Positions 1 through 8,174 of a DNA stretch of 64,000 bases are shown here, in pieces. Source of the stretch: Gordonia alkaliphila (GTDB lineage: Bacteria; Actinomycetota; Actinomycetes; Mycobacteriales; Mycobacteriaceae). The translations under genes and the position numbers were made by a program. Where the stretch lies: contig NZ_JALKBW010000001.1 of the NCBI RefSeq assembly GCF_023017165.1, positions 3,038,001 through 3,102,000 of the forward strand, given 5' to 3'. Numbering within the stretch: the stretch's first letter is position 1; every line of letters begins with the position of its first letter. A model generated the notes under the pieces. That model did no database searches, was not told the DNA's origin, and saw only the letters and a list, made by a program, of their open reading frames with translations.

Positions 1-273
1 GCTCATCTGGAGTTCCAGGGCGGTCTGAGCTTCCAGGTCCAAGACGGACCGCTGGGTCATCGCCACGTTCTTACTGACCGCCTGGACGTGGTCGAACATC
101 GACAGCGCGAACTGGAACAGCCGCCAATCGAGGTAGCAGTGCCCGTTCTTGATCGAGTGCACGGCCTCGGCGAGGTCGCCGGTCGAGAGCTCGGAGAGGG
201 AAACGCTGGACGAGGGCATGCCGACGGCAGCCAAGTCCGCCTTCGGCCAGGCGGAAGCGGCGAGCTTCGTCAT
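1..273 (-). CDS. Partial N-terminus of a probable DUF222/HNH (13E12-type) protein
   Basis: This reading frame has no stop before the window edge, so only the first 91 residues are visible. The ATG at 273 follows a strong Shine-Dalgarno (GGGGAGGTGA, about six bases away). The visible part is soluble and helical: a low-complexity start, then LSTGDLAEAVHSIK, LDWRLFQFAL and a Gln/Leu-rich stretch (TQRSVLDLEAQTALELQ). This layout resembles the N-terminus of DUF222 proteins that carry a C-terminal HNH nuclease domain, but that is recognition by eye. A LexA-like site lies upstream, and from memory such sites precede several 13E12/DUF222 genes in mycobacteria, which supports the guess. The upstream DNA is unusually AT-rich for this genome. 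Confidence 0.5.
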   Translation of the reverse strand, partial: MTKLAASAWPKADLAAVGMPSSSVSLSELSTGDLAEAVHSIKNGHCYLDWRLFQFALSMFDHVQAVSKNVAMTQRSVLDLEAQTALELQMS

Positions 274-346
274 GCCTACTCACCTCCCCGAGCGAGCCAG
301 CCACACCGATCGATCTGGTGTGCTAACTCCACGTTACGCCGATCTA

Positions 347-367
347 ACTATAAGAACAAGCGTTCGA
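347..367 (-). promoter_or_regulatory. LexA-like (SOS) box next to a -10-like element
   Basis: On the minus strand TCGAAC-GCTT-GTTCTT (352-367) matches the mycobacterial SOS box TCGAAC-N4-GTTCGA at 10 of 12 fixed positions. It abuts a -10-like TATAGT (347-352), so a bound repressor would cover the promoter of the minus-strand gene starting at 273. The surrounding 239 bp gap (274-512) between that gene and hemQ is AT-rich and holds no gene that I can support. Confidence 0.45.
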
Positions 368-512
368 AATAATATACTTCCAGGAATTTTCGGTGCTGGT
401 TCCGGGGCGCTGACCAGTGTCTTCGTGTCGCTGGTCGATCTGGTTCCGCGAGTGGGGAAGGTCGACTTACCTGGTGACGAGTGCGGGACGGGGCAGTGGC
501 ACTATGGGGGGC

Positions 513-1208
513 ATGGCTCGCTTGGACTACACCGAACTCAACGCCACTGTCCGCTACCTGATGTTCTCGGTCTTCCGCGTCCGCGCGGGAGAACTGGGCG
601 ACGACCGCGCCGCAGCGATCGCCGATCTCGACCGCTTCCTGGCCGGGCTCGAAGAGTCTGGCGTCGTGGTCCGCGGTGTCTACGACGTCGCCGGCATGCG
701 CGGCGACGCCGACTTCATGTTCTGGTGGCACGCCGAGACCATCGAGCAGCTGCAGGCCGCGTACAGCGACTTCCGGCGGACCACCGTGCTGGGCCGCGCC
801 AGCGATCCCTTCTGGAGCGGCGCTGCGCTGCACCGCCCGGCGGAGTTCAACAAGAGCCACATCCCGGCTTTCCTCGCCGGTGAGGCCGCGGGCGACTACA
901 TCTGCGTCTACCCGTTCGTGCGGTCGTTCGAGTGGTACCTGCTGCCCGACGACGAGCGCCGCAAGATGCTCGCCGACCACGGTAAGGCCGCCCGCGACTA
1001 CAAGGACGTGCGCGCCAACACGGTGCCCGCGTTCGCGCTCGGCGACTACGAGTGGCTGCTGGCCTTCGAGGCGCCCGAACTGCACCGCATCGTCGACCTG
1101 ATGCGCGATCTGCGCGCCACCGAGGCCCGCTACCACGTGCGCGTGGAGACCCCGTTCTTCACCGGTCCGCGCGTGGAGACCGCAGCGCTGGTCAACGCCC
1201 TGCCCTGA
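513..1208 (+). CDS. hemQ: Coproheme decarboxylase HemQ/ChdC
   Basis: Catalyses the last step of the coproporphyrin-dependent haem pathway: two oxidative decarboxylations that turn coproheme into haem b, in the cytoplasm. The 231-residue product belongs to the chlorite-dismutase-like family. Tyr133 in CVYPF and His156 in ADHGK match the catalytic Tyr and proximal haem-ligand His of actinobacterial HemQ; both are offset by two from the Streptomyces numbering I recall. I chose the ATG at 513 over the in-frame ATG at 504 because it leaves a G-rich ribosome-binding site and starts MARLDY as in relatives. It faces msrB tail to tail with a 4-base gap. No other haem genes are in the window. Confidence 0.93.
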   Translation: MARLDYTELNATVRYLMFSVFRVRAGELGDDRAAAIADLDRFLAGLEESGVVVRGVYDVAGMRGDADFMFWWHAETIEQLQAAYSDFRRTTVLGRASDPFWSGAALHRPAEFNKSHIPAFLAGEAAGDYICVYPFVRSFEWYLLPDDERRKMLADHGKAARDYKDVRANTVPAFALGDYEWLLAFEAPELHRIVDLMRDLRATEARYHVRVETPFFTGPRVETAALVNALP

Positions 1209-1212
1209 CGGC

Positions 1213-1641
1213 TCAGGCCTCGGCCTCGTCGAGCGTCAAGCTGATCGAGTTGATGCAGTAGCGCAGGTCGGTGGGGGTGGGGTAGCCCTCACCGGCGAAG
1301 ACGTGGCCGAGGTGGCTGTGGCAGGTAGCGCACAGGATCTCCGTGCGCTCCATGCCCAAGGTGTTGTCGCGGCGTTCGATCACCGCGTCGCCGGCCAGCG
1401 GCGTGAAGAACGACGGCCACCCGCACGACGACGCGAACTTGCTGTCCGAACGGAACAGCTCCGCACCGCACGCCCGGCAGCGGTAGACGCCCTCGGTGGT
1501 GGTGTCGGTGTATTCGCCGACGAACGGCGCCTCGGTGCCGGCCTGCCGCAGCACGCGGAACTCGGCGGCGCTCAAGCGTTCGCGCCAGTCGGCGTCGGTG
1601 AGGGCCTGGGGATCGGTGGGGTATTCCGGCGATGCGCTCAT
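1213..1641 (-). CDS. msrB: Peptide-methionine (R)-S-oxide reductase MsrB
   Basis: Reduces the R epimer of methionine sulfoxide in proteins, a cytosolic repair reaction. The 142-residue product is a complete single-domain MsrB. Zinc-binding pairs CRAC (C55, C58) and CATC (C104, C107) are present, with the GWPSF motif and the catalytic Cys129 in RYCINS. The ATG at 1641 has GGAGGG almost touching it, so the ribosome-binding site is unusually close; no better start is visible. It is convergent with hemQ and divergent from the thioesterase gene with a 42-base gap, so both promoters must sit in that gap. MsrB next to hemQ and aftC is the arrangement I recall from mycobacteria. Confidence 0.93.
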   Translation of the reverse strand: MSASPEYPTDPQALTDADWRERLSAAEFRVLRQAGTEAPFVGEYTDTTTEGVYRCRACGAELFRSDSKFASSCGWPSFFTPLAGDAVIERRDNTLGMERTEILCATCHSHLGHVFAGEGYPTPTDLRYCINSISLTLDEAEA

Positions 1642-1683
1642 CCCTCCACGGTAGCGCGCATCGCACTGCGTTAGCTTGGGGGC

Positions 1684-2478
1684 ATGACCGCTACCGCCCA
1701 GAGCTATTTCACCCGGATCGACGACCACCGCTTCCTGCCGACCGAGCACGCCACCGGCGCCTGGCGCGAGGATGAACTGCACCTGGCGCCGGTGGCCGGC
1801 CTGGTGATCGACTTCCTGGAGCGCTGGCGCCTGGAGAACGCTCCGGCGCTGGTGTTCAGCCGGGTGTGCGTCGAGGTGCTCGGGCAGATCGCCCGCGCGG
1901 AGATCGAGATCGGCATCGAGGTGGTCCGGCCCGGTCGCACCATCGAGCTGGTCGAGGCGACCGCGGTGATCGGCGGCCGCACCACGCTGCGGGCCCGCGG
2001 CTGGCTGCTCGCGTCGTCGGACACCTCCGCGGCGGCCGGCCACGCCTGCGACCCGATGCCGAGCCGCGCCGACTGCGTCGACGAGTCGTGGCTCAAGCGG
2101 TGGCGCGGCGGGATGATCGCCAGCGTGACGGCCGTCCAGTCCGCCGCGACCATCCAGGGGCGCGCGCAGGCGTGGGCGAGCTCCGAGGTCGCACTGATCG
2201 AGGGGGAGTCCGCGACGCCGCTCGGCGACTACACCAAGTTCCTGGACCTGGCGAACGGCATCTCCTGGCGGCAGGATCCGGACGAGTGGATGTACCCCAA
2301 CGTCGACCTGACCCTGCACCTGTTCCGCCAGCCGGAGGGCCGCTGGGTGGGCTACGACACCCGGGTGGCGTTCGGTGCGGGCGGACTCGGCCTGACGAGC
2401 TCGACGCTGCACGACGAGCACGGCCCGGTGGGCATGCTCGCGCAGTCGCTTACGCTGCGCCCGGCGACGGAGCTGTGA
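1684..2478 (+). CDS. Thioesterase-family (hotdog fold) protein
   Basis: A 264-residue protein that looks like a double-hotdog acyl-CoA thioesterase of the TesB-like type. The N-terminal half carries an HLAPVAGL segment and the C-terminal half has DLTLHLFRQPEGRWVGYDTR followed by GGLGLTSSTLHD, the pattern seen in actinobacterial thioesterase-family proteins. The substrate is unknown. The ATG at 1684 follows a short leader on the strand opposite msrB. Its last 29 bases overlap the end of the convergent aftC gene, so the two 3' ends share coding sequence. It is distinct from the second thioesterase in this window (TesB beside pdxT). Confidence 0.75.
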   Translation: MTATAQSYFTRIDDHRFLPTEHATGAWREDELHLAPVAGLVIDFLERWRLENAPALVFSRVCVEVLGQIARAEIEIGIEVVRPGRTIELVEATAVIGGRTTLRARGWLLASSDTSAAAGHACDPMPSRADCVDESWLKRWRGGMIASVTAVQSAATIQGRAQAWASSEVALIEGESATPLGDYTKFLDLANGISWRQDPDEWMYPNVDLTLHLFRQPEGRWVGYDTRVAFGAGGLGLTSSTLHDEHGPVGMLAQSLTLRPATEL

Positions 2479-3676
2479 CGGGCGCGTCGTCGGCGGCGGG
2501 CTCCCCGTCGTCGATGGCGCGAATGTCCAGCCAGCGGAACAGCAGGACGCAGAAGACGGTGATCATCAGCAGCGACCAGCCCAGCGGCACCTTGTTGTAC
2601 TCCAGGTAACGGCCGAACGGTTCCCATTCCCTGGAGGCGAAGACGTCGAACGACAGGCAGCCGTAGACGGCCAGCCAGGCCGGCCAGTTGCGCATCACCG
2701 AGCCCGACAGGAACACGGTCATGATCAGCGGGAACAGCAGCATCGAGTAGTAGCCCTGGCCGAGCGAGCCGAACAGGAACAGGGTGCCCAGCAGGACGCC
2801 GGTGGACGTGGTGAGCCACAGCAGCTCGTCGGTCTTGGCGTAGTAGCGGTACAGGAACCACAGCGAGAAGATCGCCATCAGCACGAACGCGATCCGCAGG
2901 ACGATGACCAGCCAGTCGGCGACGCCGAAGTACAGGGCGTTGCCGGAGATGGAGCTGTTGTAGTAGTCCCGCGTCTCCGACAGGTACGGCACGGTGCGGT
3001 CGAGGTACGACCGGGCGTCGACGATCAGCGGCCACGCGATGATGTTCAGCGCCACCGGGATGCCGAGCGCGGTGATGAACACCTTCCAACGCAGCTGCAG
3101 CAGCGGCAGGAGCAGCACCGGTGCCAGGACCGGCTTCACGGCGAGGGTGAGACCGATGCAGGCGCCCGCCCAGTAGTCCTTCTTGTTGCGGATCAGGACC
3201 AGGAAGCCGACCAGACCCAGCAGCACGAAGGCGTTGAAGTTGGTGAAGATCAGCGTGTTCGCGACCGACTCGGTGAGGAAGAAGAAGAACAGCACGGCCG
3301 GGAACACCCACGAGTCGGCGCGGTAGCCGAACAGGCGGACCAGCAGGTAGGCCGACGCGATGAGGGCGATCACCGACACCGCGATGAACGTCCAGCGCGC
3401 GTGGTCGGGGTTGAGGACCGCGATGGGTCCCATCAGCAGGGTTCCGGACGGGGAATACAGGTAGTGCGGGTCCACCGTGGTGTAGTTCTCGGCGTACACG
3501 GGGTTGCGGTTGAGGAAGTTCAGTGCCGCGTTGTAGACGGTGCTGAAATCGTCGGTGCGCGAGCCGTTGACCGCCAGGATCACCGAGCGGTGGAAGATCA
3601 TCATCACCGCGACCGGCCACAGCATCACTGACAGGATGCGCGGGGTGTCCACGCGCGGATACAGGTACCGGTCCAT
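2450..3676 (-). CDS. aftC: Alpha-(1->3)-arabinofuranosyltransferase AftC-like (GT87)
   Basis: Membrane glycosyltransferase that adds the alpha-1,3-branching arabinofuranose to arabinan of arabinogalactan and lipoarabinomannan, using decaprenyl-phosphoryl-arabinose. The 408-residue product has about ten hydrophobic segments. An early periplasmic loop contains TDDFSTVYNAALNFL, and YVDPHYLY-like VDPHYLYSPSGTLLMGP follows; LAVKPVLAPVLLLPLLQ and RNWPAWLAVYG are also typical. It closely resembles mycobacterial AftC (Rv2673) as I remember it. The ATG at 3676 has AGGTGAG five bases upstream, and the frame extends further without a better site. It is the last gene of a minus-strand unit, 40 bp after the lipoprotein gene, and its 3' end overlaps the thioesterase gene. 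Confidence 0.88.
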   Translation of the reverse strand: MDRYLYPRVDTPRILSVMLWPVAVMMIFHRSVILAVNGSRTDDFSTVYNAALNFLNRNPVYAENYTTVDPHYLYSPSGTLLMGPIAVLNPDHARWTFIAVSVIALIASAYLLVRLFGYRADSWVFPAVLFFFFLTESVANTLIFTNFNAFVLLGLVGFLVLIRNKKDYWAGACIGLTLAVKPVLAPVLLLPLLQLRWKVFITALGIPVALNIIAWPLIVDARSYLDRTVPYLSETRDYYNSSISGNALYFGVADWLVIVLRIAFVLMAIFSLWFLYRYYAKTDELLWLTTSTGVLLGTLFLFGSLGQGYYSMLLFPLIMTVFLSGSVMRNWPAWLAVYGCLSFDVFASREWEPFGRYLEYNKVPLGWSLLMITVFCVLLFRWLDIRAIDDGEPAADDAPVTAPSPGAA

Positions 3677-3716
3677 GACGCTCACCTGAGCGAACCTACT
3701 ACACGTCGCTGCATCC

Positions 3717-5285
3717 TCAGGCAGGGCACGCACGCTCGGCGGGACCGGTGAGGCGTTCGTCGCCGAGATAGTCGACGACGAGCTGCGCGGCGCACTCGCT
3801 GCGCGTGAGCACCGAATACCCGAGACCGTCCCAGCTGACGCTCACCGGTTCGGCGCCGGTGGTGACCAGCAGCGGGGTCAGCGCCTCGGCGGATTTGAGG
3901 CCGTTGATCGGATCGTTCAGGCCCAGCAGCACCAGCGGCGGGATCGGGAACGACGACGGTGCGGGCGCAGCACCGGCATTGCCCCAGCCGTCGCAGCGGG
4001 CCAGCGAGAGCGCCGCCGAGTTGGCCGTCATCGGGGCGTCGGCGCCCCAGGTGCGGGCCAGCTTCGGGATGTCGGCCAGGCCCGGGCGGCCGAGCATGTC
4101 GTTGCACCGGGAGAGCAGTTGGCCGTCGGTGTCGCGCAGGGACCGGCTGGCGGCGGCCAGATCCTTCAGTGCGTCGGCGTTGCCGCGGTCGGCGGCGCTG
4201 ATGGCGTCGGCGAGCTTCTTGAGGCCGTCCGGATCGGTGGGGCCCACGGCCAGCGCGGTGGTGATCGCGGTCAGGATCGACGTGTCGGAGAGTCCGGGCA
4301 GAGCGCCGCTGGCGCCGGCCGCGATGAGCCGATTGAGCATGGACCGGCCGTCGGAGCCGAGGGAGCAGCCGACGTCCGTGCAGCGTCGGGCGAAGGTGCT
4401 CAGCGAGTTCTGCACGCCGGCGGCGGTGGCGGCGGCGGCCGGGGCGGCCTGGGTGTTCAGGCCGATCGGGGAGTCCAGGATCAGGCGGCCCACGTTGCCG
4501 GGGTGGCGCGCCTGGTAGGCCAACGCGACCGACGAACCCTGACCGACGCCCACGATGCCGATGCGGTCCACCTGCCAGCGAGCGCGCAGCTGCTCGATGT
4601 CGGCGGCCGCGTCGACGGTGGCGTACTTGAGCTGGTCGGGCTCGAGGGTGTCGTTGCAGATGTCGGCGCCCTCCCGGGCGGCCTTGGCGAGCGCGGTGGT
4701 GCGCGCCTCGACGTCCCGGGAGCCGGACGCGCCGTCGTTGATGATCGTCGAGCGCTGCTCGGAGGTGAGGCAGTCGACGGGGGCGGACTGACCGACGCCG
4801 CGGCGATCGATCGCCACGATCGGATGCTTGGCCAGCAGCGGTGCCAGGGTCGACGAACCGAAGTTCATGGCGAGGCGCGAGCTCGGCAGGTCGGTACCGG
4901 TGGTCAGCACCAGGGGCGCCGCATCGGCGGGCGTCTCGGCGAGCTTGCCGCGGACCACGGTGATCAGCAGGGGAGCACTGTCGGGGTCGTCGGGGTTCAC
5001 CGGCACCTGGAACGCCGCACAGTCCAGTTGCACCGTGTCGGGCGCGTCGACGTCGTACTTGTCGGCCAGCTTCGACCCGCAGTCGGAATAGTTCAGATCG
5101 CGCTCGGGAGCGGAGAGCGTCGGCAACCGGTTCGCGTCGGCCTCCGCTGCGGCGTCGCCGCCGTCGCCGTGCACCACCTTCGGTCCCGGAGCCGGTCCGG
5201 CGGTGCAGGCGGTCGCGAGCACGGTGACCGAGGTCAGCACGGCCAGCAGCGCCCCTCGGGAGGAGCGGGTGAAGAAGTCGGTCAC
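3717..5285 (-). CDS. Alpha/beta-hydrolase-fold lipoprotein lacking catalytic Ser and His
   Basis: A 522-residue exported lipoprotein with a lipobox ending at Cys27 (LATAC). It has the fold features of the tripeptidyl-aminopeptidase-like hydrolases: AIDRRGVGQSAP near 158-169, an IGIVGVGQG nucleophile elbow at 242-250 followed by LILDSP, and a C-terminal TAP-like segment. The usual GxSxG reads G-V-G-Q-G, so position 248 is Gly where Ser is expected, and the late GxGH reads GLGY with Tyr490 in place of His. It may therefore be non-catalytic, perhaps a binding or scaffold protein at the membrane. It is the counterpart by position of Rv2672. GTG start; the first 4 bases overlap the end of the RibD-like gene. 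Confidence 0.8.
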   Translation of the reverse strand: MTDFFTRSSRGALLAVLTSVTVLATACTAGPAPGPKVVHGDGGDAAAEADANRLPTLSAPERDLNYSDCGSKLADKYDVDAPDTVQLDCAAFQVPVNPDDPDSAPLLITVVRGKLAETPADAAPLVLTTGTDLPSSRLAMNFGSSTLAPLLAKHPIVAIDRRGVGQSAPVDCLTSEQRSTIINDGASGSRDVEARTTALAKAAREGADICNDTLEPDQLKYATVDAAADIEQLRARWQVDRIGIVGVGQGSSVALAYQARHPGNVGRLILDSPIGLNTQAAPAAAATAAGVQNSLSTFARRCTDVGCSLGSDGRSMLNRLIAAGASGALPGLSDTSILTAITTALAVGPTDPDGLKKLADAISAADRGNADALKDLAAASRSLRDTDGQLLSRCNDMLGRPGLADIPKLARTWGADAPMTANSAALSLARCDGWGNAGAAPAPSSFPIPPLVLLGLNDPINGLKSAEALTPLLVTTGAEPVSVSWDGLGYSVLTRSECAAQLVVDYLGDERLTGPAERACPA

Positions 5286-6004
5286 GCGTCGCCTTCCTGA
5301 CGGCGGATCCAGCGGGTGAAGAGGAAATGGTCGACGGCGGCCACGAACGCGGGCGTGTACTCGTCGGTGGCCTGCGGGGTGGTGCCGCCGCGCCCTTCGC
5401 CGCCAGCCGCGGGGGACAGCGTGACGCACAGCTCGTCGATCAATCCCTCGGCGGCGAGCGCGCCGCTCACATGGGGGCCGCCCTCGCACAGGATGCGGAG
5501 CAGTCCGCGCTCGTGCAGCAGGCCGATGCCCTGGCCGAGGCCGTCGGGGGCGTGCAGCAGCGTCATGGTGCCCTCGGAGCGTTCGACGTGGCCGGCGGCG
5601 CGTTCATAGGCGGCGGGGTCGTCGGTGGTCAGCAGCAGGTAGTTGCCGGTCGTGGTGTGGGTGAGGAAGCGCGACGGCTCGCCGATCTGCCCGGACCTGG
5701 TCACCACCACCAGCGGCGGCGGACCGCCCTGCCCGCGTGCGGTGCGTGCCTGCTGCTCGGCGTCGGGCAGCTTCACCCCGATGTAGTTCTCGGCCACCGC
5801 GGTGCTCGCGCCGACGAGCACGGCGTCGGCGCCGCCGCGCAGCCGGTGCAGGACGGCGCTGTCGGCGGGGCCGGACAATCCGGCCGACACTCCGTCGCGG
5901 GTGAGGCTCGCGTCGAGGCTGTAGACGAAGTTGGTGCGCAGCCACGGGCCGGCCGGCCAGGCGTACGCGTCGAGCAGTTCGGTCCGGGACAGGGTGGACA
6001 CCAT
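5282..6004 (-). CDS. RibD C-terminal-domain (DHFR-like) reductase
   Basis: A 240-residue protein with only the reductase half of RibD, a dihydrofolate-reductase-like fold that uses NADPH. Visible features are NFVYSLDASLTRDGVSAGLSG near the start (core of substrate site), GADAVLVGASTA, the PPLVVVTRSG strand, and LLRILCEGGPHVSGAL with the conserved GGP loop. There is no deaminase domain, so on its own it cannot perform both RibD steps. The mycobacterial homologue Rv2671 is known as a reductase that can substitute for dihydrofolate reductase when overproduced; that is recalled family knowledge. ATG start overlaps the upstream stop by one base, and the stop lies inside the GTGA start of the lipoprotein gene, so translation is probably coupled. 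Confidence 0.82.
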   Translation of the reverse strand: MVSTLSRTELLDAYAWPAGPWLRTNFVYSLDASLTRDGVSAGLSGPADSAVLHRLRGGADAVLVGASTAVAENYIGVKLPDAEQQARTARGQGGPPPLVVVTRSGQIGEPSRFLTHTTTGNYLLLTTDDPAAYERAAGHVERSEGTMTLLHAPDGLGQGIGLLHERGLLRILCEGGPHVSGALAAEGLIDELCVTLSPAAGGEGRGGTTPQATDEYTPAFVAAVDHFLFTRWIRRQEGDA

Positions 6005-7020
6005 CAGCGGCCGCCTTCGCTGAGGCCGCGCAGGAACATGCGGACCACCGTGTGCTCGAGGGGTTCGGTGCGCGGATCCTCGTAGGTGAGTTGGTGGGGT
6101 TGGGCGGCGAGGTCGGTGCGCGCGGACTGGGCGAGGGCGCCGATGACGCCCGAGGACACCTGCAGCGGAGACTTCACCGTCCAGGCGAGTTCGGTGGGGA
6201 TGCCGAGTCGGACGGCGGCGTGGCGCAGGACCGCCTTGTCGTAGCCGCGGCCGTCGGGGCCGGGACGCCACAGCAGCGTGGGATGGGTGTCCATCGCGAA
6301 CCGCCAGAACGCCGCGGTCTGGAAGACCTGCACGAACTCCTCCGCGCGGTCGTCGAGCAGCCGCTCGTAGTAGTCCGGGATCAGGCGCTCGCGGGTGAAA
6401 TTGGCGGTGACCTTGGCGCGCACCCTGGTGCGCAGTTCGTCGATCGCCTCCGGTGCGTCCGGTTCGACGGCCAGGCGGGAACCGCCCAGGAAGAGCGCAT
6501 CCGAGCCCGCGCCGGTGAGCACCGGGCCGACACCGAGGTCGGCGAAGCGGGCGAAGGCGGCCTGCACCGGGATCGCCGAGGTGATCTCCCACAGCTCCCA
6601 GGTGCCCAGCGCGGCGATGCACGCGGCAGCGGCCTCGGCGAGGCGCTCGTTGTCGAGGTCGACGACGTGGTGCTCGAAGCCGAGCAGCGCGGCCACGTCC
6701 CGCCCGCGCAGGTCTTCCAGGCCGCCGTCGACGTCGGTCACCACGGTGAGGGTCTGCGGCTGCAGACCCAGGTCGGCGCAGACCGCGGCCACGAGGATGG
6801 AGTCGATGCCGCCGGAGAGCATCAGTCCGGGCGGGCCGGGATGGTCGGCCAGCACCGCGGTGATCCGGGCGCGCAGGAGATCGGTCACCGCGTCGGCGGC
6901 CCGATCCAGGTCGGTCAGCACGGTGGTGCTGCGGTAGGCCATCGCCTCGGCGTCGTCGGCCACGTATTCGGCCGCCTGCGCTGCGGTGCGCACACCCGCC
7001 ACCTCCCCGACAGAACCCAT
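6004..7020 (-). CDS. Stand-alone asparagine-synthase-like (PP-loop ATPase) protein
   Basis: A 338-residue protein made only of the asparagine-synthetase C-domain. The PP-loop pyrophosphatase motif SGGIDS lies at 69-74, followed by a Rossmann-like stretch with TGAGSDALFLGG. The N-terminal glutaminase domain (Cys2) that supplies ammonia in AsnB is absent: the protein starts MGSVGEV and reaches the PP-loop after about 65 residues. It could adenylate a carboxylate and form an amide or lactam using free ammonia or an amine, as in beta-lactam synthetase relatives, but the substrate is unknown. It heads a minus-strand unit with the RibD-like reductase, the lipoprotein and aftC. I do not recall it at this position in Mycobacterium. 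Confidence 0.72.
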   Translation of the reverse strand: MGSVGEVAGVRTAAQAAEYVADDAEAMAYRSTTVLTDLDRAADAVTDLLRARITAVLADHPGPPGLMLSGGIDSILVAAVCADLGLQPQTLTVVTDVDGGLEDLRGRDVAALLGFEHHVVDLDNERLAEAAAACIAALGTWELWEITSAIPVQAAFARFADLGVGPVLTGAGSDALFLGGSRLAVEPDAPEAIDELRTRVRAKVTANFTRERLIPDYYERLLDDRAEEFVQVFQTAAFWRFAMDTHPTLLWRPGPDGRGYDKAVLRHAAVRLGIPTELAWTVKSPLQVSSGVIGALAQSARTDLAAQPHQLTYEDPRTEPLEHTVVRMFLRGLSEGGR

Positions 7021-7123
7021 GGCGCCACCCTAACAGCGGCTGGTCGGGGCACTTCGGTGTGAGGTAAGTCGCTTAGCACGCTTGTGAGTGGGATACCAAG
7101 GAGTCACTCGTTACGCTCTGCCC

Positions 7124-8143
7124 ATGGTGGCTCATCTCTCCGACCGAAATCCCGTGATCGCTGCGGACGCATTGATCGGCGAAATGGTCCCTCCGTCGAT
7201 GTTCGACGAGGTCAGCTTCGACTCGTACATCCCCGACCCGAATGAGCCGAGCCAGGCCGCCGCGGTCGGCGCGGCCCGCGACTTCGTGGCGCGCGCGTCC
7301 AAGATCCGCGCCGGCAGCGGTAAGCGCGGCCTGTTCCGCAAGGCCACGACTCCGCAGGGCATCGGGCTGTACCTCGACGGCGGTTTCGGCGTCGGCAAGA
7401 CGCACCTGTTGGCGTCGATCTTCCATTCGATGCCCGGCCCCAAGGCGTTCGCCACCTTCGGCGAGGTCACCAACCTGGTCGGCGCGCTCGGCTACACCGA
7501 CTCGCTGGAGCGGCTGTCCGACCGCACCGTCCTGTGTATCGACGAGTTCGAGCTCGACGATCCGGGCGACACCATGGTGGTCTCGCGGCTGCTCAGCGAA
7601 CTCAGTGCGCGCGGCGTCTCGATCGTCGCCACCTCCAACACGCTGCCCGGCCAGCTCGGCGAGGGCCGGTTCGCCGCCCAGGACTTCCTGCGGGAGATCC
7701 AGAAGCTGTCGTCGATCTTCGAGAGCGTGCGGGTCGACGGCCCCGACTACCGTCACCGCGACCTGCCGCCCGCGCCGGAACCGGCCACCGAGGCCGAGCT
7801 CGTCGCGCAGGCCGAGGCCACCCCGGGCGCCACGCTCGACAGCTTCGACGACCTCGCCGCGCACCTGGCTAAGCTGCACCCGTCCAAGTACAAGTCGCTG
7901 GTCGACGGCGTGACGCTGGTGTGCATCAGCGACGTCCACCCGGCCGCCGATCAGGCCGTCGCGCTGCGCCTGGTGGCGCTGGCCGACCGTCTGTACGACG
8001 CCGACATCCCGGTGGTGACCTCCGGCGTGAAGCTCGACGAGATCTTCACGCCCGAGATGGTGGCCGGCGGCTACCGCAAGAAGTACCTGCGCGCCATCTC
8101 GCGTCTGCTCGCCCTGTCCCGCCTCGCCGAGACCGCCGCGTAG
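7124..8143 (+). CDS. zapE: AFG1-like ATPase ZapE
   Basis: A 339-residue P-loop ATPase of the AFG1/ZapE family, linked in other bacteria to the division ring under low oxygen. Walker A is GGFGVGKTH at 86-94 with Lys92; Walker B is LCIDEFE with Asp140 and Glu141; VATSNTLP is the sensor-I segment. The C-terminal half includes SKYKSLVDGV and GGYRKKYLRAISRL. The ATG at 7124 was chosen because homology begins soon after it, although AAGGAG sits 22 bases upstream, too far to be ideal. It is divergent from the asparagine-synthase-like gene across about 100 bp. Role in an actinobacterium is inferred from family only. Confidence 0.88.
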   Translation: MVAHLSDRNPVIAADALIGEMVPPSMFDEVSFDSYIPDPNEPSQAAAVGAARDFVARASKIRAGSGKRGLFRKATTPQGIGLYLDGGFGVGKTHLLASIFHSMPGPKAFATFGEVTNLVGALGYTDSLERLSDRTVLCIDEFELDDPGDTMVVSRLLSELSARGVSIVATSNTLPGQLGEGRFAAQDFLREIQKLSSIFESVRVDGPDYRHRDLPPAPEPATEAELVAQAEATPGATLDSFDDLAAHLAKLHPSKYKSLVDGVTLVCISDVHPAADQAVALRLVALADRLYDADIPVVTSGVKLDEIFTPEMVAGGYRKKYLRAISRLLALSRLAETAA

Positions 8144-8174
8144 TTTTTCGTTCCAGCCCGGCGGTGTGCGCCGT

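Noticed and set aside
3717-5489. Longer start for the lipoprotein gene at 5489
   Set aside because: The added N-terminus is Arg-rich and antisense-like, overlaps the RibD-like gene by 200 bases and would bury the lipoprotein signal; the GTG at 5285 puts the signal at the N-terminus.
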